A DNA stretch of 64,000 nucleotides from Pirellula sp. (GCA_013822735.1 PNKZ01000002.1:496001-560000); one strand, 5' to 3'. Positions 1-16,920 are shown, numbered from the stretch's first letter. Notes: a model not told the origin generated them from the letters alone. Made by a program: numbers and translations.

Positions 1-414
1 GGCGTCGAAATGTTCAACAAGTCGCTCAACGAAGGCATCGCCGGCGACAACGTCGGTTGCTTGCTCCGCGGTTTGAAGCGTGAAGATATCGAACGCGGCC
101 AAGTGCTCGCGAAGCCGGGTTCGATCACGCCGCACACGAAGTTCGAAGCGGAAATCTACGTCTTGTCGAAGGAAGAAGGCGGCCGTGCCACGCCGTTCTT
201 CGCAGGCTACCGTCCGCAGTTCTACTTCCGTACGACCGACGTGACCGGCAGCGTGAGCTTGATGGGCGGCGCCGAAATGTGCATGCCCGGCGACAACGCG
301 AAGGTCACCGTCGAGTTGATCTCGCCGATCGCCATGGACGAGAAGGTGCGTTTCGCGATTCGTGAAGGCGGCAAGACCGTCGGCTCGGGCGTCGTGACGA
401 AGATTCTCGAGTAA
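1..414 (+). CDS. tuf: Elongation factor Tu, C-terminal part (5' end cut by window)
   Basis: The reading frame is open from base 1, and the visible 137 residues are domains 2 and 3 of EF-Tu, the GTPase that delivers aminoacyl-tRNA to the ribosome. Domain 2 is recognised by the segment [10 protein letters not shown] followed by [14 protein letters not shown]. Domain 3 is recognised by [18 protein letters not shown] and the end [16 protein letters not shown]. The GTP-binding domain lies to the left of the window. The gene ends 92 bp before tRNA-Trp, the common tuf-trnW-secE-nusG order. There is no second tuf between the str-type EF-G gene and rpsJ in this window. Confidence 0.98.
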   Translation, partial: GVEMFNKSLNEGIAGDNVGCLLRGLKREDIERGQVLAKPGSITPHTKFEAEIYVLSKEEGGRATPFFAGYRPQFYFRTTDVTGSVSLMGGAEMCMPGDNAKVTVELISPIAMDEKVRFAIREGGKTVGSGVVTKILE

Positions 415-432
415 ATGTTGCAATCAAGTTCG

Positions 433-492
433 GGTTCAGGGTTCGAGGTTGAGGGCTCCGATTGCGGAACCCTGAACCGAGAACCCTGAACC
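433..492. repeat. Inverted repeat made of a 12-nt word
   Basis: The word GGTTCAGGGTTC at 433-444 has perfect reverse complements GAACCCTGAACC at 467-478 and again at 481-492. RNA from this spacer can therefore form a 12-bp hairpin in two alternative pairings, directly after the tuf stop codon and before tRNA-Trp. There is no U-tract, so it is not a classical terminator. It could serve as a processing or stabilising structure between mRNA and tRNA, which is inference. Confidence 0.6.
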
Positions 493-506
493 TGCGAACT
501 TTGCAC

Positions 507-579
507 AGGGGTGTAGCTCAATTGGCAGAGCAGCCGTCTCCAAAGCGGCAGGTTGGGGGTTCAACTCCCTCCGCCCCTG
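507..579 (+). tRNA. trnW: tRNA-Trp (anticodon CCA)
   Basis: The cloverleaf folds completely. The acceptor stem is 507-513 with 572-578 (one G-U pair), the D stem 516-519 with 528-531, the anticodon stem 533-537 with 545-549, and the T stem 555-559 with 567-571. The seven-base anticodon loop 538-544 reads CUCCAAA with CCA at 540-542, giving tryptophan. Base 579 (G) is the discriminator and the 3' CCA is not encoded. The position between tuf and secE is conserved in many bacteria. Confidence 0.96.
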
Positions 580-704
580 CTGGAACGAGCGGTCGTGTGT
601 CGGGATGAGGTTCGTGATTTAGGCGGGATTACTGGAGAGCGTCGGGGTCGGCTTCGTTGCTTTGTGAACGAATGCGGATCCGGCGCGGCGTGAGGGAACG
701 CTGT

Positions 705-1136
705 ATGTCCAAAGATGGCGATGTTGCCGCGACCACCGTGCGGCATTCGATGCTCAGCACCGAGCTTTACAAACGCAGCCAGGGGCGCATTACGCGCCAG
801 GCGACGTTTGGGGCGATGGCGTTGGTGATCGCGATGGGCGTTTGGTCGTTTCACCGTTACTTCGCTGAGATCGAGCCGAACACCCGTTACGCGATTGACG
901 CCGCGCTGCTGCTGGGCGGCTGGTGGCTGAGTTTTCGGTTGGTGAACATGCCGCGTTTCGCGGACTTCCTCATCTCCGTGGAAGCGGAAATGACGAAGGT
1001 CTCCTGGCCGACGCGCACCGACCTGGTGCATACGTCCAGCGTGGTGATGTTCGTGATCTTCGGTTTGGCGATCATCTTGTATGCCTACGACTTGGTGTGG
1101 CAGGTGCTGCTGCAGTTCTTGGGCGTGCTGGGTTAA
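705..1136 (+). CDS. secE: Preprotein translocase subunit SecE
   Basis: SecE is the small clamp-like subunit of the SecYEG channel in the inner membrane. This 143-residue protein has three predicted membrane segments, at about residues 35-57, 65-85 and 108-137. The conserved amphipathic SecE motif EMTKVSWPTRTDL lies just before the last one. One-helix SecE proteins are near 60 residues, so this is the long form. I chose the ATG at 705 because GAGGGA lies 7 nt upstream. An in-frame start at 657 would add 16 residues without an obvious ribosome site. It is followed by nusG, as is usual. Confidence 0.9.
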   Translation: MSKDGDVAATTVRHSMLSTELYKRSQGRITRQATFGAMALVIAMGVWSFHRYFAEIEPNTRYAIDAALLLGGWWLSFRLVNMPRFADFLISVEAEMTKVSWPTRTDLVHTSSVVMFVIFGLAIILYAYDLVWQVLLQFLGVLG

Positions 1137-1221
1137 TCGACTTGCGAAAGTCGGCGTAAGCATTTAGCCGCGGAGCTTGCCTCCGCGTGATGTTCGGGAA
1201 AGAAATAGGACGAATTGCGAA

Positions 1222-1971
1222 ATGGACGACATGCAGCAACCGGGCGACGAGCTACCGCAAGACGCACTCGCGTCCGGCGGGGAAGCTGTCGGCACGACCG
1301 ACGGGGCGGAAGCTCCCGCCGACGACGCGGATATTTCCGCGCCTGCCAATGCCGTGCCCGGCAAGCCGTCGAAAAGCACGCTCGAGTCGTGGATGGAAGC
1401 CGCCGCCGCCGCCGAAAAGAAGAAGCCGGTGCCGACGGGCGAACGCAAGTGGTACATCCTCAAGGTGCAGAGCAACCGCGAAGATTCGATTCGCGACGCC
1501 CTGCAACGCCGCATCCGCATTCAAGGGCTCGACGGCTTCTTCGGCGACATCGTCGTGCCGATCGAAAAGATCACGGAATTTAAGAACGGCAAGAAGCGGG
1601 TCGTGAAGCGCAAGCTCTATCCGGGCTACATCGTCGTCAATATGGAATTGAACGACGACACGTGGTTCCTGATTCGCGAAACCGGCGGCATCGGCGACTT
1701 CACGGGCTCCGGCGGCAAGCCGGTGCCGATGGCTGACGCCGAGCTGAAGAAGATCATTCAGAAGCCGGAAGATGCGGCGGAAGAACAGCCGAAGTTCACC
1801 TTCAAGCATAAGAAGGGTGACAAAGTCAAAATCACCGAAGGCATGTTCGAAAACTACGAAGGCGAAGTTGACGCCGTCGATATGTCGAACGGTCGCGTGA
1901 CGGTGATGATTAACATTTTTGGTCGCTCCGTTCCGGTGGAGTTGGAGCACGGTCAACTAGAAGAAGTTTAG
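1222..1971 (+). CDS. nusG: Transcription termination/antitermination protein NusG
   Basis: NusG binds the RNA polymerase clamp through its NGN domain and links it to ribosomes or Rho through a KOW domain. The NGN domain starts at ERKWYILKVQSNRED, with the typical KRKLYPGYIVVNM strand. The KOW motif is near the C-terminus (KKGDKVKITEGMFENYEGEV). The protein is about 249 residues against 181 in E. coli. The extra length is an acidic, Ala/Pro-rich N-terminal tail of about 70 residues plus a charged linker. The ATG at 1222 follows AGGA by 11 nt; a TTG at 1177 in the same frame is less likely. Confidence 0.95.
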   Translation: MDDMQQPGDELPQDALASGGEAVGTTDGAEAPADDADISAPANAVPGKPSKSTLESWMEAAAAAEKKKPVPTGERKWYILKVQSNREDSIRDALQRRIRIQGLDGFFGDIVVPIEKITEFKNGKKRVVKRKLYPGYIVVNMELNDDTWFLIRETGGIGDFTGSGGKPVPMADAELKKIIQKPEDAAEEQPKFTFKHKKGDKVKITEGMFENYEGEVDAVDMSNGRVTVMINIFGRSVPVELEHGQLEEV

Positions 1972-2088
1972 AAATCGGCGATCGTGCCGGCCGCTTACGC
2001 GGAGGCCGATCGTTCTCGACCCCGCATCGCGGCGGTCGCTCGATACAAAAATTCGCAGGCAAGTAACAGCAGAAAATAAAGCAGATCC

Positions 2089-2514
2089 ATGGCAAAGCAA
2101 CTCGTCGCATCCGTCAAGTTTCAAGTTCCCGGCGGTCAGGCTACGCCTGCTCCCCCGGTCGGTACCTCGCTCGGTAAGTTCGGCGTGAACCTCGGTCAGT
2201 TCGTGATGCAGTTCAACGAACGCACGCGCGACGCCGGCGGCATGCCGATTCCGGTCGTCGTCAACGTCTACAACGATCGTTCGTTCGACTTCGCCACCAA
2301 GAGCCCGCCCGCCGCGGCCCTCTTGAAGAAGGCGGCGGGCCTCGCCAAGGGCTCCGGCGTTCCGAATAAGGACAAGGTCGGCAAGGTCACCGGCGCGCAG
2401 GTCATGGACATCGTGAAGATGAAGATGGCCGACCTAAACGCTCGCGACGCCGAACATGCCCGGAGCATGGTCGAAGGCACCGCCCGCAGCATGGGCATCA
2501 CCGTCGAGGGGTAA
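2089..2514 (+). CDS. rplK: 50S ribosomal protein L11
   Basis: L11 binds the GTPase-associated region of 23S rRNA and forms the base of the L7/L12 stalk. The 141-residue protein matches the normal length (142 in E. coli). It starts with the typical [16 protein letters not shown] (E. coli: K.Q...G.A.P.PPVG), where the PP hinge between the two domains is intact. The C-terminal rRNA-binding domain contains the expected [16 protein letters not shown] helix. It lies 117 bp downstream of nusG and 135 bp upstream of rplA. Confidence 0.98.
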   Translation: MAKQLVASVKFQVPGGQATPAPPVGTSLGKFGVNLGQFVMQFNERTRDAGGMPIPVVVNVYNDRSFDFATKSPPAAALLKKAAGLAKGSGVPNKDKVGKVTGAQVMDIVKMKMADLNARDAEHARSMVEGTARSMGITVEG

Positions 2515-2521
2515 GAGCATC

Positions 2522-2636
2522 GTCCGTGGTCGGTTGTCCGTGGTCTGCGGCTGATGTGGCCCGGCCGCCGGAACAAACCGCCCGGTGAAGCTCTCCTCTT
2601 AAAAATACAACTGACAACAAACAACTGACCACTGAC
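2522..2636. repeat. Imperfect inverted repeat in the rplK-rplA spacer
   Basis: GTCCGTGGTCGGTTGT at 2522-2537 pairs with ACAACTGACCACTGAC at 2621-2636 with two mismatches. Both arms sit in runs of related short words (CCGTGGTC; CAACTGAC). The arrangement resembles the spacers after tuf and rpsL. No U-tract follows, so a terminator role is not supported. Confidence 0.45.
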
Positions 2637-2649
2637 CCCCGACCGTACC

Positions 2650-3336
2650 ATGCCTACGCAAAGCAAACGTTTCAAAGCCCTCGCGGTCAAGAATCCGACC
2701 CCCGCGAAGAACCCGCTCCCGATCGACCAAGCGGTCACGATGTTGAAGGAATTCGCCAACACGAAGTTCGATCAATCGATCGAAATCGCCGTTCGCTTGG
2801 GCATCGACCCGAAGCAGGCCGATCAGCTCGTGCGCGGTTCGCTCGTGTTGCCGAACGGCATCGGCAAGAGCCTCCGCGTCGTGGTGTTCGCCAAGGGGGA
2901 CATGGCCGAACAAGCCAAGGCCGCCGGTGCCGATGAAGTGGGCGCCGAAGAATTGTCTAAGAAGATCAAGGACGGCTGGACCGACTTCGACGTCTGCATC
3001 GCCGCTCCCGACATGATGGGCTTAGTCGGTCCGCTCGGTAAGGTGCTCGGCCCGCGCGGCTTGATGCCTTCGCCGCGCGCCGGCACCGTCACCCCGGAAA
3101 TCGCCAAGACGGTCAAGGAATACAAGGCCGGTAAGGTCGAGTTCCGCAACGACGATTACGGCATCGTGCACGCCGTCATCGGCAAGATCAGCTTCCCGCC
3201 GGAGAAGATCGCCGAGAACTACAAGGCGTTCGTCGAGTTCATCCACCACATCAAGCCGAACGCGGTCCGCGGACAGTACGTCAAGACGATCTCGATCAGC
3301 GCCACGATGAGCCCGGGCATTCGCATTTCCGCCTAG
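2650..3336 (+). CDS. rplA: 50S ribosomal protein L1
   Basis: L1 forms the mobile stalk at the ribosomal E site and in many bacteria represses its own operon. The 228-residue sequence has the whole two-domain fold. This includes [20 protein letters not shown], which binds rRNA, and the C-terminal [19 protein letters not shown] strand. E. coli L1 has 234 residues. The ATG at 2650 is the first codon of a normal N-terminus ([11 protein letters not shown]). Confidence 0.98.
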   Translation: MPTQSKRFKALAVKNPTPAKNPLPIDQAVTMLKEFANTKFDQSIEIAVRLGIDPKQADQLVRGSLVLPNGIGKSLRVVVFAKGDMAEQAKAAGADEVGAEELSKKIKDGWTDFDVCIAAPDMMGLVGPLGKVLGPRGLMPSPRAGTVTPEIAKTVKEYKAGKVEFRNDDYGIVHAVIGKISFPPEKIAENYKAFVEFIHHIKPNAVRGQYVKTISISATMSPGIRISA

Positions 3337-3351
3337 TCTCCGCCTCATTAG

Positions 3352-3390
3352 TTTTGCTTGCCGCTCGCTCCGTCGTCGTCGCAAGCAAAA
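3352..3390 (+). promoter_or_regulatory. Hairpin between rplA and rplJ, candidate L10 leader element
   Basis: TTTTGCTTGC at 3352-3361 pairs perfectly with GCAAGCAAAA at 3381-3390, with a 19-nt loop rich in CGTCGTC. The hairpin sits 63 nt before the rplJ start. In other bacteria the L10-(L7/L12)4 complex binds this leader to repress rplJL translation. No U-tract follows, so it is not a terminator. I did not identify the conserved kink-turn of the known L10 leader, so the function is inferred from position. Confidence 0.4.
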
Positions 3391-3453
3391 GAAATCACCG
3401 AACCTGAATCACCGAATACACGCAGTTAGCGAAATTCCCCGCAAAGGGTTGCC

Positions 3454-4026
3454 ATGAGTAAGTACGTTAAAAACCTGTTGATTAGCGATGTCCGCAAGAA
3501 GCTTGCGGGCGTCAACGATGCGCTGCTCGTCAGCGTCTCCGGCCTCGACGCCGTGAAGAACCAATCGCTCCGCGCCAAGTTGCGGGGCAAGGGCATCAAC
3601 CTGATGGTCGTGAAGAACAGTTTGGCTCGTCAAGCGACCGGCGGCTCGCCGCTGAACGTCGCCTTCGACCAAGCCGAAGGTTCGCTCGCCGTCGTTTGGG
3701 GCTCGACCGATATCGTCAACCTCGCCAAGGAAATCGTGGCGATCGCCGAAGACAAGGCGATGGTGCCGTTTGAAACGCGCGGCGGCGTGGTCGACGGTCA
3801 AAAGATCAACGCCAAGGAAGTCAAAGACGTCAGCAAGTGGCCCTCCCGCGAAGAAGTGCTCGGCAAGATCGTCGGGCAGATTCTCGGTCCGGGAGCCCAA
3901 CTCGCGGCCTTGTTGCTCGGCCCCGGCGGCAAGCTCGCCGGCCAGCTCAAGACCAAGTCGGAAGGTGCGGAAGGGGACGCGGCCGAATCGTCGGCAGATG
4001 GCGCCCCGGCCGAGGCCGCTGGTTAG
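3454..4026 (+). CDS. rplJ: 50S ribosomal protein L10
   Basis: L10 anchors L7/L12 dimers to the ribosome. The N-terminal globular domain is recognised by LRGKGINLMVVKNSLARQA, and the C-terminal helix that carries L7/L12 follows GPGAQLAALLLGPGGKLAGQL. At 190 residues it is longer than E. coli L10 (165). The excess is a low-complexity Ala/Glu/Asp tail. It starts at the ATG at 3454, downstream of the rplA-rplJ hairpin. Confidence 0.96.
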   Translation: MSKYVKNLLISDVRKKLAGVNDALLVSVSGLDAVKNQSLRAKLRGKGINLMVVKNSLARQATGGSPLNVAFDQAEGSLAVVWGSTDIVNLAKEIVAIAEDKAMVPFETRGGVVDGQKINAKEVKDVSKWPSREEVLGKIVGQILGPGAQLAALLLGPGGKLAGQLKTKSEGAEGDAAESSADGAPAEAAG

Positions 4027-4229
4027 TCGCTCGTTCTGTCAGCTTGAAAAACCATCTGTTTGCCCAACTTAACAACACCATTAGCGACCGTGTCCTGCTT
4101 CTCCGTGTCGCTAGCCGGTTTTGTGATACTTGCCCTAACTCGAAACTAAGTCATTAATTAACCCCCGACGTGCCGTGCGTGCGATAGTCCGCCGCGCGGC
4201 GTGTCAGTAGTTCTGAAAGGAACGTTTCC

Positions 4230-4631
4230 ATGTCCGAAGCTGCCACCTACTCTGATACCACCAAGAGCCTGGGCGACCAAATCGTCGCTCTGACGCTGAA
4301 GCAAGCCAAGGAATTGGCTGACTACCTCGAAAACGAACACGGCATCAAGGCTGCCGCCGGCGGCGCCGTGATGATGGCCGGCCCGGCTGCTGCCGGCCCT
4401 GCCGCTCCGGTCGAAGCTCAAACCGAGTTCGACGTCGTTCTCGAAGCGTTCGGCGAAAACAAGATCGGCGTCATCAAGGTCGTCCGCGCTGCCACGGGCC
4501 TCGGCCTGAAGGAAGCCAAGGACCTCGTCGAAGGCGTCCCCAGCAAGATCAAGAGCGGCGTTTCCAAGGAAGATGCCGCCAAGCTCAAGAAAGAGCTCGA
4601 CGACGCCGGCGCCAAGGTTGTCATCAAGTAG
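4230..4631 (+). CDS. rplL: 50S ribosomal protein L7/L12
   Basis: L7/L12 recruits translational GTPases to the ribosome as stalk dimers. The 133 residues show the three usual parts. There is an N-terminal dimerisation helix ([17 protein letters not shown]), an Ala/Gly/Pro hinge around residues 45-65, and a C-terminal domain with [25 protein letters not shown] good ribosome site, GAAAGGAA, lies upstream of the ATG at 4230. The rplJ-rplL spacer is long for this pair at 203 bp. Confidence 0.98.
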   Translation: MSEAATYSDTTKSLGDQIVALTLKQAKELADYLENEHGIKAAAGGAVMMAGPAAAGPAAPVEAQTEFDVVLEAFGENKIGVIKVVRAATGLGLKEAKDLVEGVPSKIKSGVSKEDAAKLKKELDDAGAKVVIK

Positions 4632-5191
4632 TTGTCGCTTCGCTCGGTCGACCCCCAGGGTTCGCCCGGCGAAACGTTCAGCCACAGATGCAATCACGGA
4701 CGCCGTGGTTGGTTCGGTTCACATCAGTCTTGCGCGAGCTGCGTGCTCCGCAAGGCTGCGTCGGCAGGCCGTGAAGTCCGCAAGACTTCCGGCGTGTCGT
4801 GGTGGCGAATATCGAGGTCGACGAGACGCGTATTTCGTGGAACCACGTTCTTCCAGCGGTTGCGAACTCACAAGCGGCACGATCCGCCCACATCGCTTTG
4901 CTTGCCTTAACGGCAGTGCTTGTCCTGGTATCAGGGCATGCGAGGTGCGGCGGCGTTCGTGTTTTGTCGCGTTGAGTTTGCGCAGTTGCGAAGCGCGTGA
5001 TGCCTTCCGCGCCACGGCGCCGGTTCGTTCGGCTTCGATCCGAGTTTCGTCTACGACACTTGCCCGACGGCAGCAGCGATAGACCAGATTTTTCCGTCGG
5101 TCCGGCGATCCCCGCAATCGTCCGCGCCGCCGAGCTTTGCGACTTCCGATCTTTAAGCGCTTATCATCAGCGCGTAGGAGCACGATTCCTC
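4632..5191. other. rplL-rpoB spacer, 560 bp
   Basis: No supported gene was found here. An open frame continues upstream of rpoB to 4997, but its translation is unlike any RpoB N-terminus. I saw no clear sigma70 promoter and no hairpin with a U-tract. In other bacteria this spacer carries an attenuator and RNase III site that set the ratio of stalk protein to RNA polymerase. A similar role here is unproven. Confidence 0.5.
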
Positions 5192-8905
<3,714 letters not shown>

Positions 8906-8962
8906 AGATGGCGAAGTTCGTTCCGGGAATCTCGTCATTTAGCTAACACGAAGGATAAATAC

Positions 8963-13297
<4,335 letters not shown>

Positions 13298-13305
13298 GTA
13301 CAAAG

Positions 13306-13371
13306 TTGGGCGTCGACCAAGTCGCCCAAGAATCTTTCGGCCGGGCTCGGCTTAACGGCAATTCGTTAAGC
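13306..13371 (+). promoter_or_regulatory. Two tandem hairpins after rpoC
   Basis: TTGGGCG at 13306-13312 pairs with CGCCCAA at 13323-13329. GCTTAACG at 13350-13357 pairs perfectly with CGTTAAGC at 13364-13371 across a 6-nt loop. They begin 9 nt after the rpoC stop codon. Only a weak T-rich stretch (ATCTTTC) follows the first one. They could be a weak terminator or an mRNA-end stabiliser separating rpoBC from rpsL. The function is inference. Confidence 0.45.
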
Positions 13372-13506
13372 TGGGCAAGCCGAAGGAAATGTGCGGTCAA
13401 ATTGCCGATTTGGGCGACTTGTCCGCGACGCTATGAGATGAGATTTGGAGTTGCGACTCGCGTCGCGGCAGCCTGCAGAGCCCGGAATCGGGACTCCTAG
13501 GCTCCC

Positions 13507-13534
13507 TTGACAGAGCCCGCCGCTCGGGTAGTCT
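13507..13534 (+). promoter_or_regulatory. Candidate promoter for rpsL
   Basis: A perfect -35 box TTGACA at 13507-13512 is followed after 16 nt by TAGTCT at 13529-13534, four of six matches to the -10 consensus. It sits 124 bp upstream of the rpsL ATG in a 360-bp gap between rpoC and rpsL. A short GC hairpin with a T-rich loop (13539-13557) would be at the very start of the transcript. The rest of the gap holds no gene. Confidence 0.5.
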
Positions 13535-13657
13535 AAAAGGCTCGATTTTTTGGAGCCCACGGCTATCGCAGTTCGATATCAACGCGATCCCGCACCGACG
13601 CGCCTGAGCGCTTCGAAACCGACCATTTTCCCGTAAGAACGAACGGACACGACCGGC

Positions 13658-14026
<369 letters not shown>

Positions 14027-14036
14027 TAGCACACAA

Positions 14037-14101
14037 CCGAATGACGAATACCGAATGACGAATTCGGATCGTTCGACATTCGAGCTTCGACATTCGTCAT
14101 T
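14037..14101. repeat. Inverted short-word repeat in the rpsL-rpsG spacer
   Basis: AATGACGAAT occurs at 14040-14049 and 14054-14063, and its reverse complement ATTCGTCATT at 14092-14101. Between them are further related words (TTCGACATTCG). The spacer can therefore fold into alternative hairpins. It fills almost the whole rpsL-rpsG gap and is built like the spacers after tuf and rplK, although the word differs. Confidence 0.55.
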
Positions 14102-14142
14102 TCTCAAATCAAGTTAAGAAACGCTGAAAGACTGGAATTCGC

Positions 14143-14613
14143 ATGGGCCGTATTACCGCCAGCCGCAAAATGCTCGCTCCCGACGCGCGATATAACTCGC
14201 TGCTGGTGAGCAAGTTCATCAACTGTCTTATGAGCGACGGCAAGAAGAACCGCGCCACGCGCGTCTTCTACGATGCCATGGACATCGTCGGCCAGAAGAT
14301 CACCGACGCCGACGCCGGCGAAATCTTCCAACGCGCTATCGACAACGTGAAGCCGGAAGTCGAAGTCCGGTCGAAGCGCGTCGGCGGTGCGGCCTACCAA
14401 GTGCCGATGCAAGTCAATAAGAACCGTCAGCAATCGCTCGCGATTCGCTGGGTGCTGATGGCCGTTCGCGAGAAGAAGGGCCGCGCCACCCACGAGAAGC
14501 TCGCCGATGAAATCATGGCCGCCTACAAGCGGGAAGGCGCCGCCGTCACCAAGCGTGACAACGTCCACCGCATGGCCGACGCCAACAAGGCGTTCGCGCA
14601 CTTCGCCTGGTAG
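14143..14613 (+). CDS. rpsG: 30S ribosomal protein S7
   Basis: S7 nucleates assembly of the 30S head and contacts E-site tRNA. The 156 residues equal the usual short bacterial form. Recognisable segments are NCLMSDGKKNRATRVFYDAM, VKPEVEVRSKRVGGAAYQVP and the end HRMADANKAFAHFAW. It begins MGRITASRKMLAPD at the ATG at 14143 and is followed after 165 bp by an EF-G paralogue. Confidence 0.98.
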   Translation: MGRITASRKMLAPDARYNSLLVSKFINCLMSDGKKNRATRVFYDAMDIVGQKITDADAGEIFQRAIDNVKPEVEVRSKRVGGAAYQVPMQVNKNRQQSLAIRWVLMAVREKKGRATHEKLADEIMAAYKREGAAVTKRDNVHRMADANKAFAHFAW

Positions 14614-14778
14614 TTCGGTACGGGCCCGTACCAATAGGTGCGTGCCCGGTGCCGCGGCGAACGTCTAAAGAACGATGACTGTCGAAGGACGAAGGCGATC
14701 TTTAGAATCGCCGTCGTCCTTCTTCGTTTTCGGATCCGTTACCTTCCGACGTTCGCCCCACGCTCCCGAGCAATCGCC

Positions 14779-16920
14779 ATGGCCGCCCGTAACCTCGCCG
14801 ACATTCGCAACCTCGGCATCATCGCCCACATCGACGCCGGCAAGACCACGCTCACCGAGCGCATGCTCTTTTACGCCGGCTCCATCCATCGGATGGGCGA
14901 CGTCGATAAGGGGACGACCACCACCGACTTCGATCCCGAAGAGCAAGAACGCGGCATCACCATCTACGCCGCGTGCGTCACGTTTCCCTGGCGCGATTGC
15001 ATCGTCAACCTGATCGACACGCCGGGCCACGTCGATTTCACGGCCGAAGTGGAACGCAGCCTCCGCGTGTTGGATGGCGCCGTGGTCGTGTTCAGCGCTC
15101 GCGAAGGGGTGGAGGCGCAGAGCGAAACGGTTTGGCGTCAGGCCGACAAGCACAAAGTGCCGCGCATGGCGTTTATCAACAAGATGGACCGTGAAGGGGC
15201 CGACTTCTACGGCACGTTCGAAGAGATTCGCAACCGTCTCGAATCGAATCCCGTGGCGCTGCAGATCCCGGTCGGCGTCGGTCCGCCGCACATGCCCGAC
15301 CGCTTCCGCGGCATGATTGATCTCGTCCGCATGAAGCTCATGACTTTCTCCGCCGATACGCAAGGCCGCGAAGAAACTCTCAGCGACATCCCGGAAGAAC
15401 TCGCCGATCAGGCCGAGGAATGGCGCAACCATCTGCTGGAAGCGCTCTACGACCAGAGCCAGGAACTCATGGAACTCGGCCTTAGTGAAGCGCCGATTCC
15501 GGAAGAGCTGCTGCACAAGGTGATTCGCGAAGCGACGATCGCCCGCAAGATCGTGCCGGTGCTTTGCGGCACGGCCCTCGATCGCGTCGGCGTTCCGCCG
15601 GTGCTCGATTCCGTCGCCCGCTATTTGCCGAGCCCGCTCGACGTGCCGCCCGTCGAAGGCGTCGACCCGAAAAAGCTGGACAAAAAGCTGAAGCGCGGCC
15701 CCGATCCCGAAGCCCCGTTTTGCGGGCTGGTGTTTAAAATTCTCGCCGGCAATCACGGCGACCTCGCGTTTGTGCGCGTCTATTCCGGCACGCTCAAGGC
15801 CAACAGTCGCGTCTACAATCCCGGCAAAGACGAGAAGGAAAACGTCAGCCAGCTCTGGCACATTCAAGCCGACGATCGCAAGCAAGTGCCGAGCGTCGAA
15901 GCGGGCGACATCATCGGCATCGTCGGCCTGCGGCACTCGATTACGGGCGATACGCTCTGCGAAGTCAAAGACCCGATCTTGCTGGAAACGATCCAGTTTC
16001 CCGAGACGGTCATCTCCATGGCGATCGAGCCGGAAACTTCGGCCGATCGCAAGAAGCTTGAGCAGACGCTCGAAATGCTCAAGCGGCAAGATCCGACGTT
16101 CCGCGCCGGCGATAGCAGCGAAACCGGCCAGACGCTCATCTCCGGTATGGGCGAGCTCCATCTCGAAGTGATTAAGCATCGCCTGCTTCGCGATTTCAAA
16201 CTCAACGTCAAGGTGCACAAGCCCCGCGTCAGCTATCGCGAATCGGTCGGCAAGGCGGTCACCGTCGAAGGGGAATGCCGCCAGCAAATCGCCGGTCAGA
16301 ATCTCTTTGCGAAAGTGCGCATTAAGGTCGAGCCGACCGGCGCGACGTCGATTCTCGATATCCTGCCCGCTGCCGCAAAAAAGGCCGCGGTCGCCGCTGG
16401 TGCCAAAGAAAAGACGACGTCGGTCATGAATCTCGTGTCGGACGAAACGTTTCCGCAAGATTTCCAAACGGCCGCCATGGAAGTGCTGCAGCAGCAATGC
16501 GAAGGATCCGGCGTCATCGGGTTTCCGTTGATGAAAGTGCGCGTGTCGCTGCTGGCGGGCGAGGCCCACGAAACCGACAGCAACGAATTGGCGTTCCGCC
16601 GCGCCGCGGCCGACGCGTTTCAAGAGGCGCTGAAAGCGGCCGGCCCGGCCTTGCTTGAGCCGATTATGCTCATGGAAATTACCACACCGGAAGAAAACCT
16701 CGGTGATATCGTGGCCGACCTCCAGCAGCGCCGGGCCACGATTACCGACACGGCCATTCGGGGTCGCTCGACGATCGTCAAAGCCCTCTGTCCGCTCGCC
16801 ACGCTCTTCGGCTATGCCGGAGCCATCCGCAGCCTCAGTCAAGGTCGAGCGAGTTGTGCGATGGAACCCGCCGCCTACGGGCCGGCACCGAAGGAAGTGG
16901 TCGACACGTTCCTACTGTAA
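14779..16920 (+). CDS. fusA: EF-G paralogue of the GFM2 (spdEFG2) type in the str operon
   Basis: This is a translational GTPase with all G motifs: AHIDAGKTT (G1), RGITI (G2), DTPGHVDF (G3) and NKMD (G4), plus domains II-V. Its switch region reads GDVDKGTTTTDF and it carries VTFPW and VWRQADKH. These match the human mitochondrial recycling factor GFM2 better than the canonical translocase as I recall those sequences. Members of that type are known to split ribosomes with RRF. It nevertheless occupies the str-operon fusA position. I chose the ATG at 14779 (713 aa) because the N-terminus then reads MAARNLADIRNLGIIAH; a GTG at 14638 would add 47 atypical residues. The GFM1-like partner is at 37940-40051. 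Confidence 0.88.
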   Translation: MAARNLADIRNLGIIAHIDAGKTTLTERMLFYAGSIHRMGDVDKGTTTTDFDPEEQERGITIYAACVTFPWRDCIVNLIDTPGHVDFTAEVERSLRVLDGAVVVFSAREGVEAQSETVWRQADKHKVPRMAFINKMDREGADFYGTFEEIRNRLESNPVALQIPVGVGPPHMPDRFRGMIDLVRMKLMTFSADTQGREETLSDIPEELADQAEEWRNHLLEALYDQSQELMELGLSEAPIPEELLHKVIREATIARKIVPVLCGTALDRVGVPPVLDSVARYLPSPLDVPPVEGVDPKKLDKKLKRGPDPEAPFCGLVFKILAGNHGDLAFVRVYSGTLKANSRVYNPGKDEKENVSQLWHIQADDRKQVPSVEAGDIIGIVGLRHSITGDTLCEVKDPILLETIQFPETVISMAIEPETSADRKKLEQTLEMLKRQDPTFRAGDSSETGQTLISGMGELHLEVIKHRLLRDFKLNVKVHKPRVSYRESVGKAVTVEGECRQQIAGQNLFAKVRIKVEPTGATSILDILPAAAKKAAVAAGAKEKTTSVMNLVSDETFPQDFQTAAMEVLQQQCEGSGVIGFPLMKVRVSLLAGEAHETDSNELAFRRAAADAFQEALKAAGPALLEPIMLMEITTPEENLGDIVADLQQRRATITDTAIRGRSTIVKALCPLATLFGYAGAIRSLSQGRASCAMEPAAYGPAPKEVVDTFLL

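Noticed and set aside
4997-5191. 65-codon N-terminal extension of rpoB
   Set aside because: The extension has no similarity to RpoB; TAGGAG before the ATG at 5192 and the normal N-terminus support the shorter form.
13539-13557. GGCTC/GAGCC hairpin with a T-rich loop ahead of rpsL as terminator
   Set aside because: The T run is in the loop and not behind the stem, so it cannot act as an intrinsic terminator on this strand.
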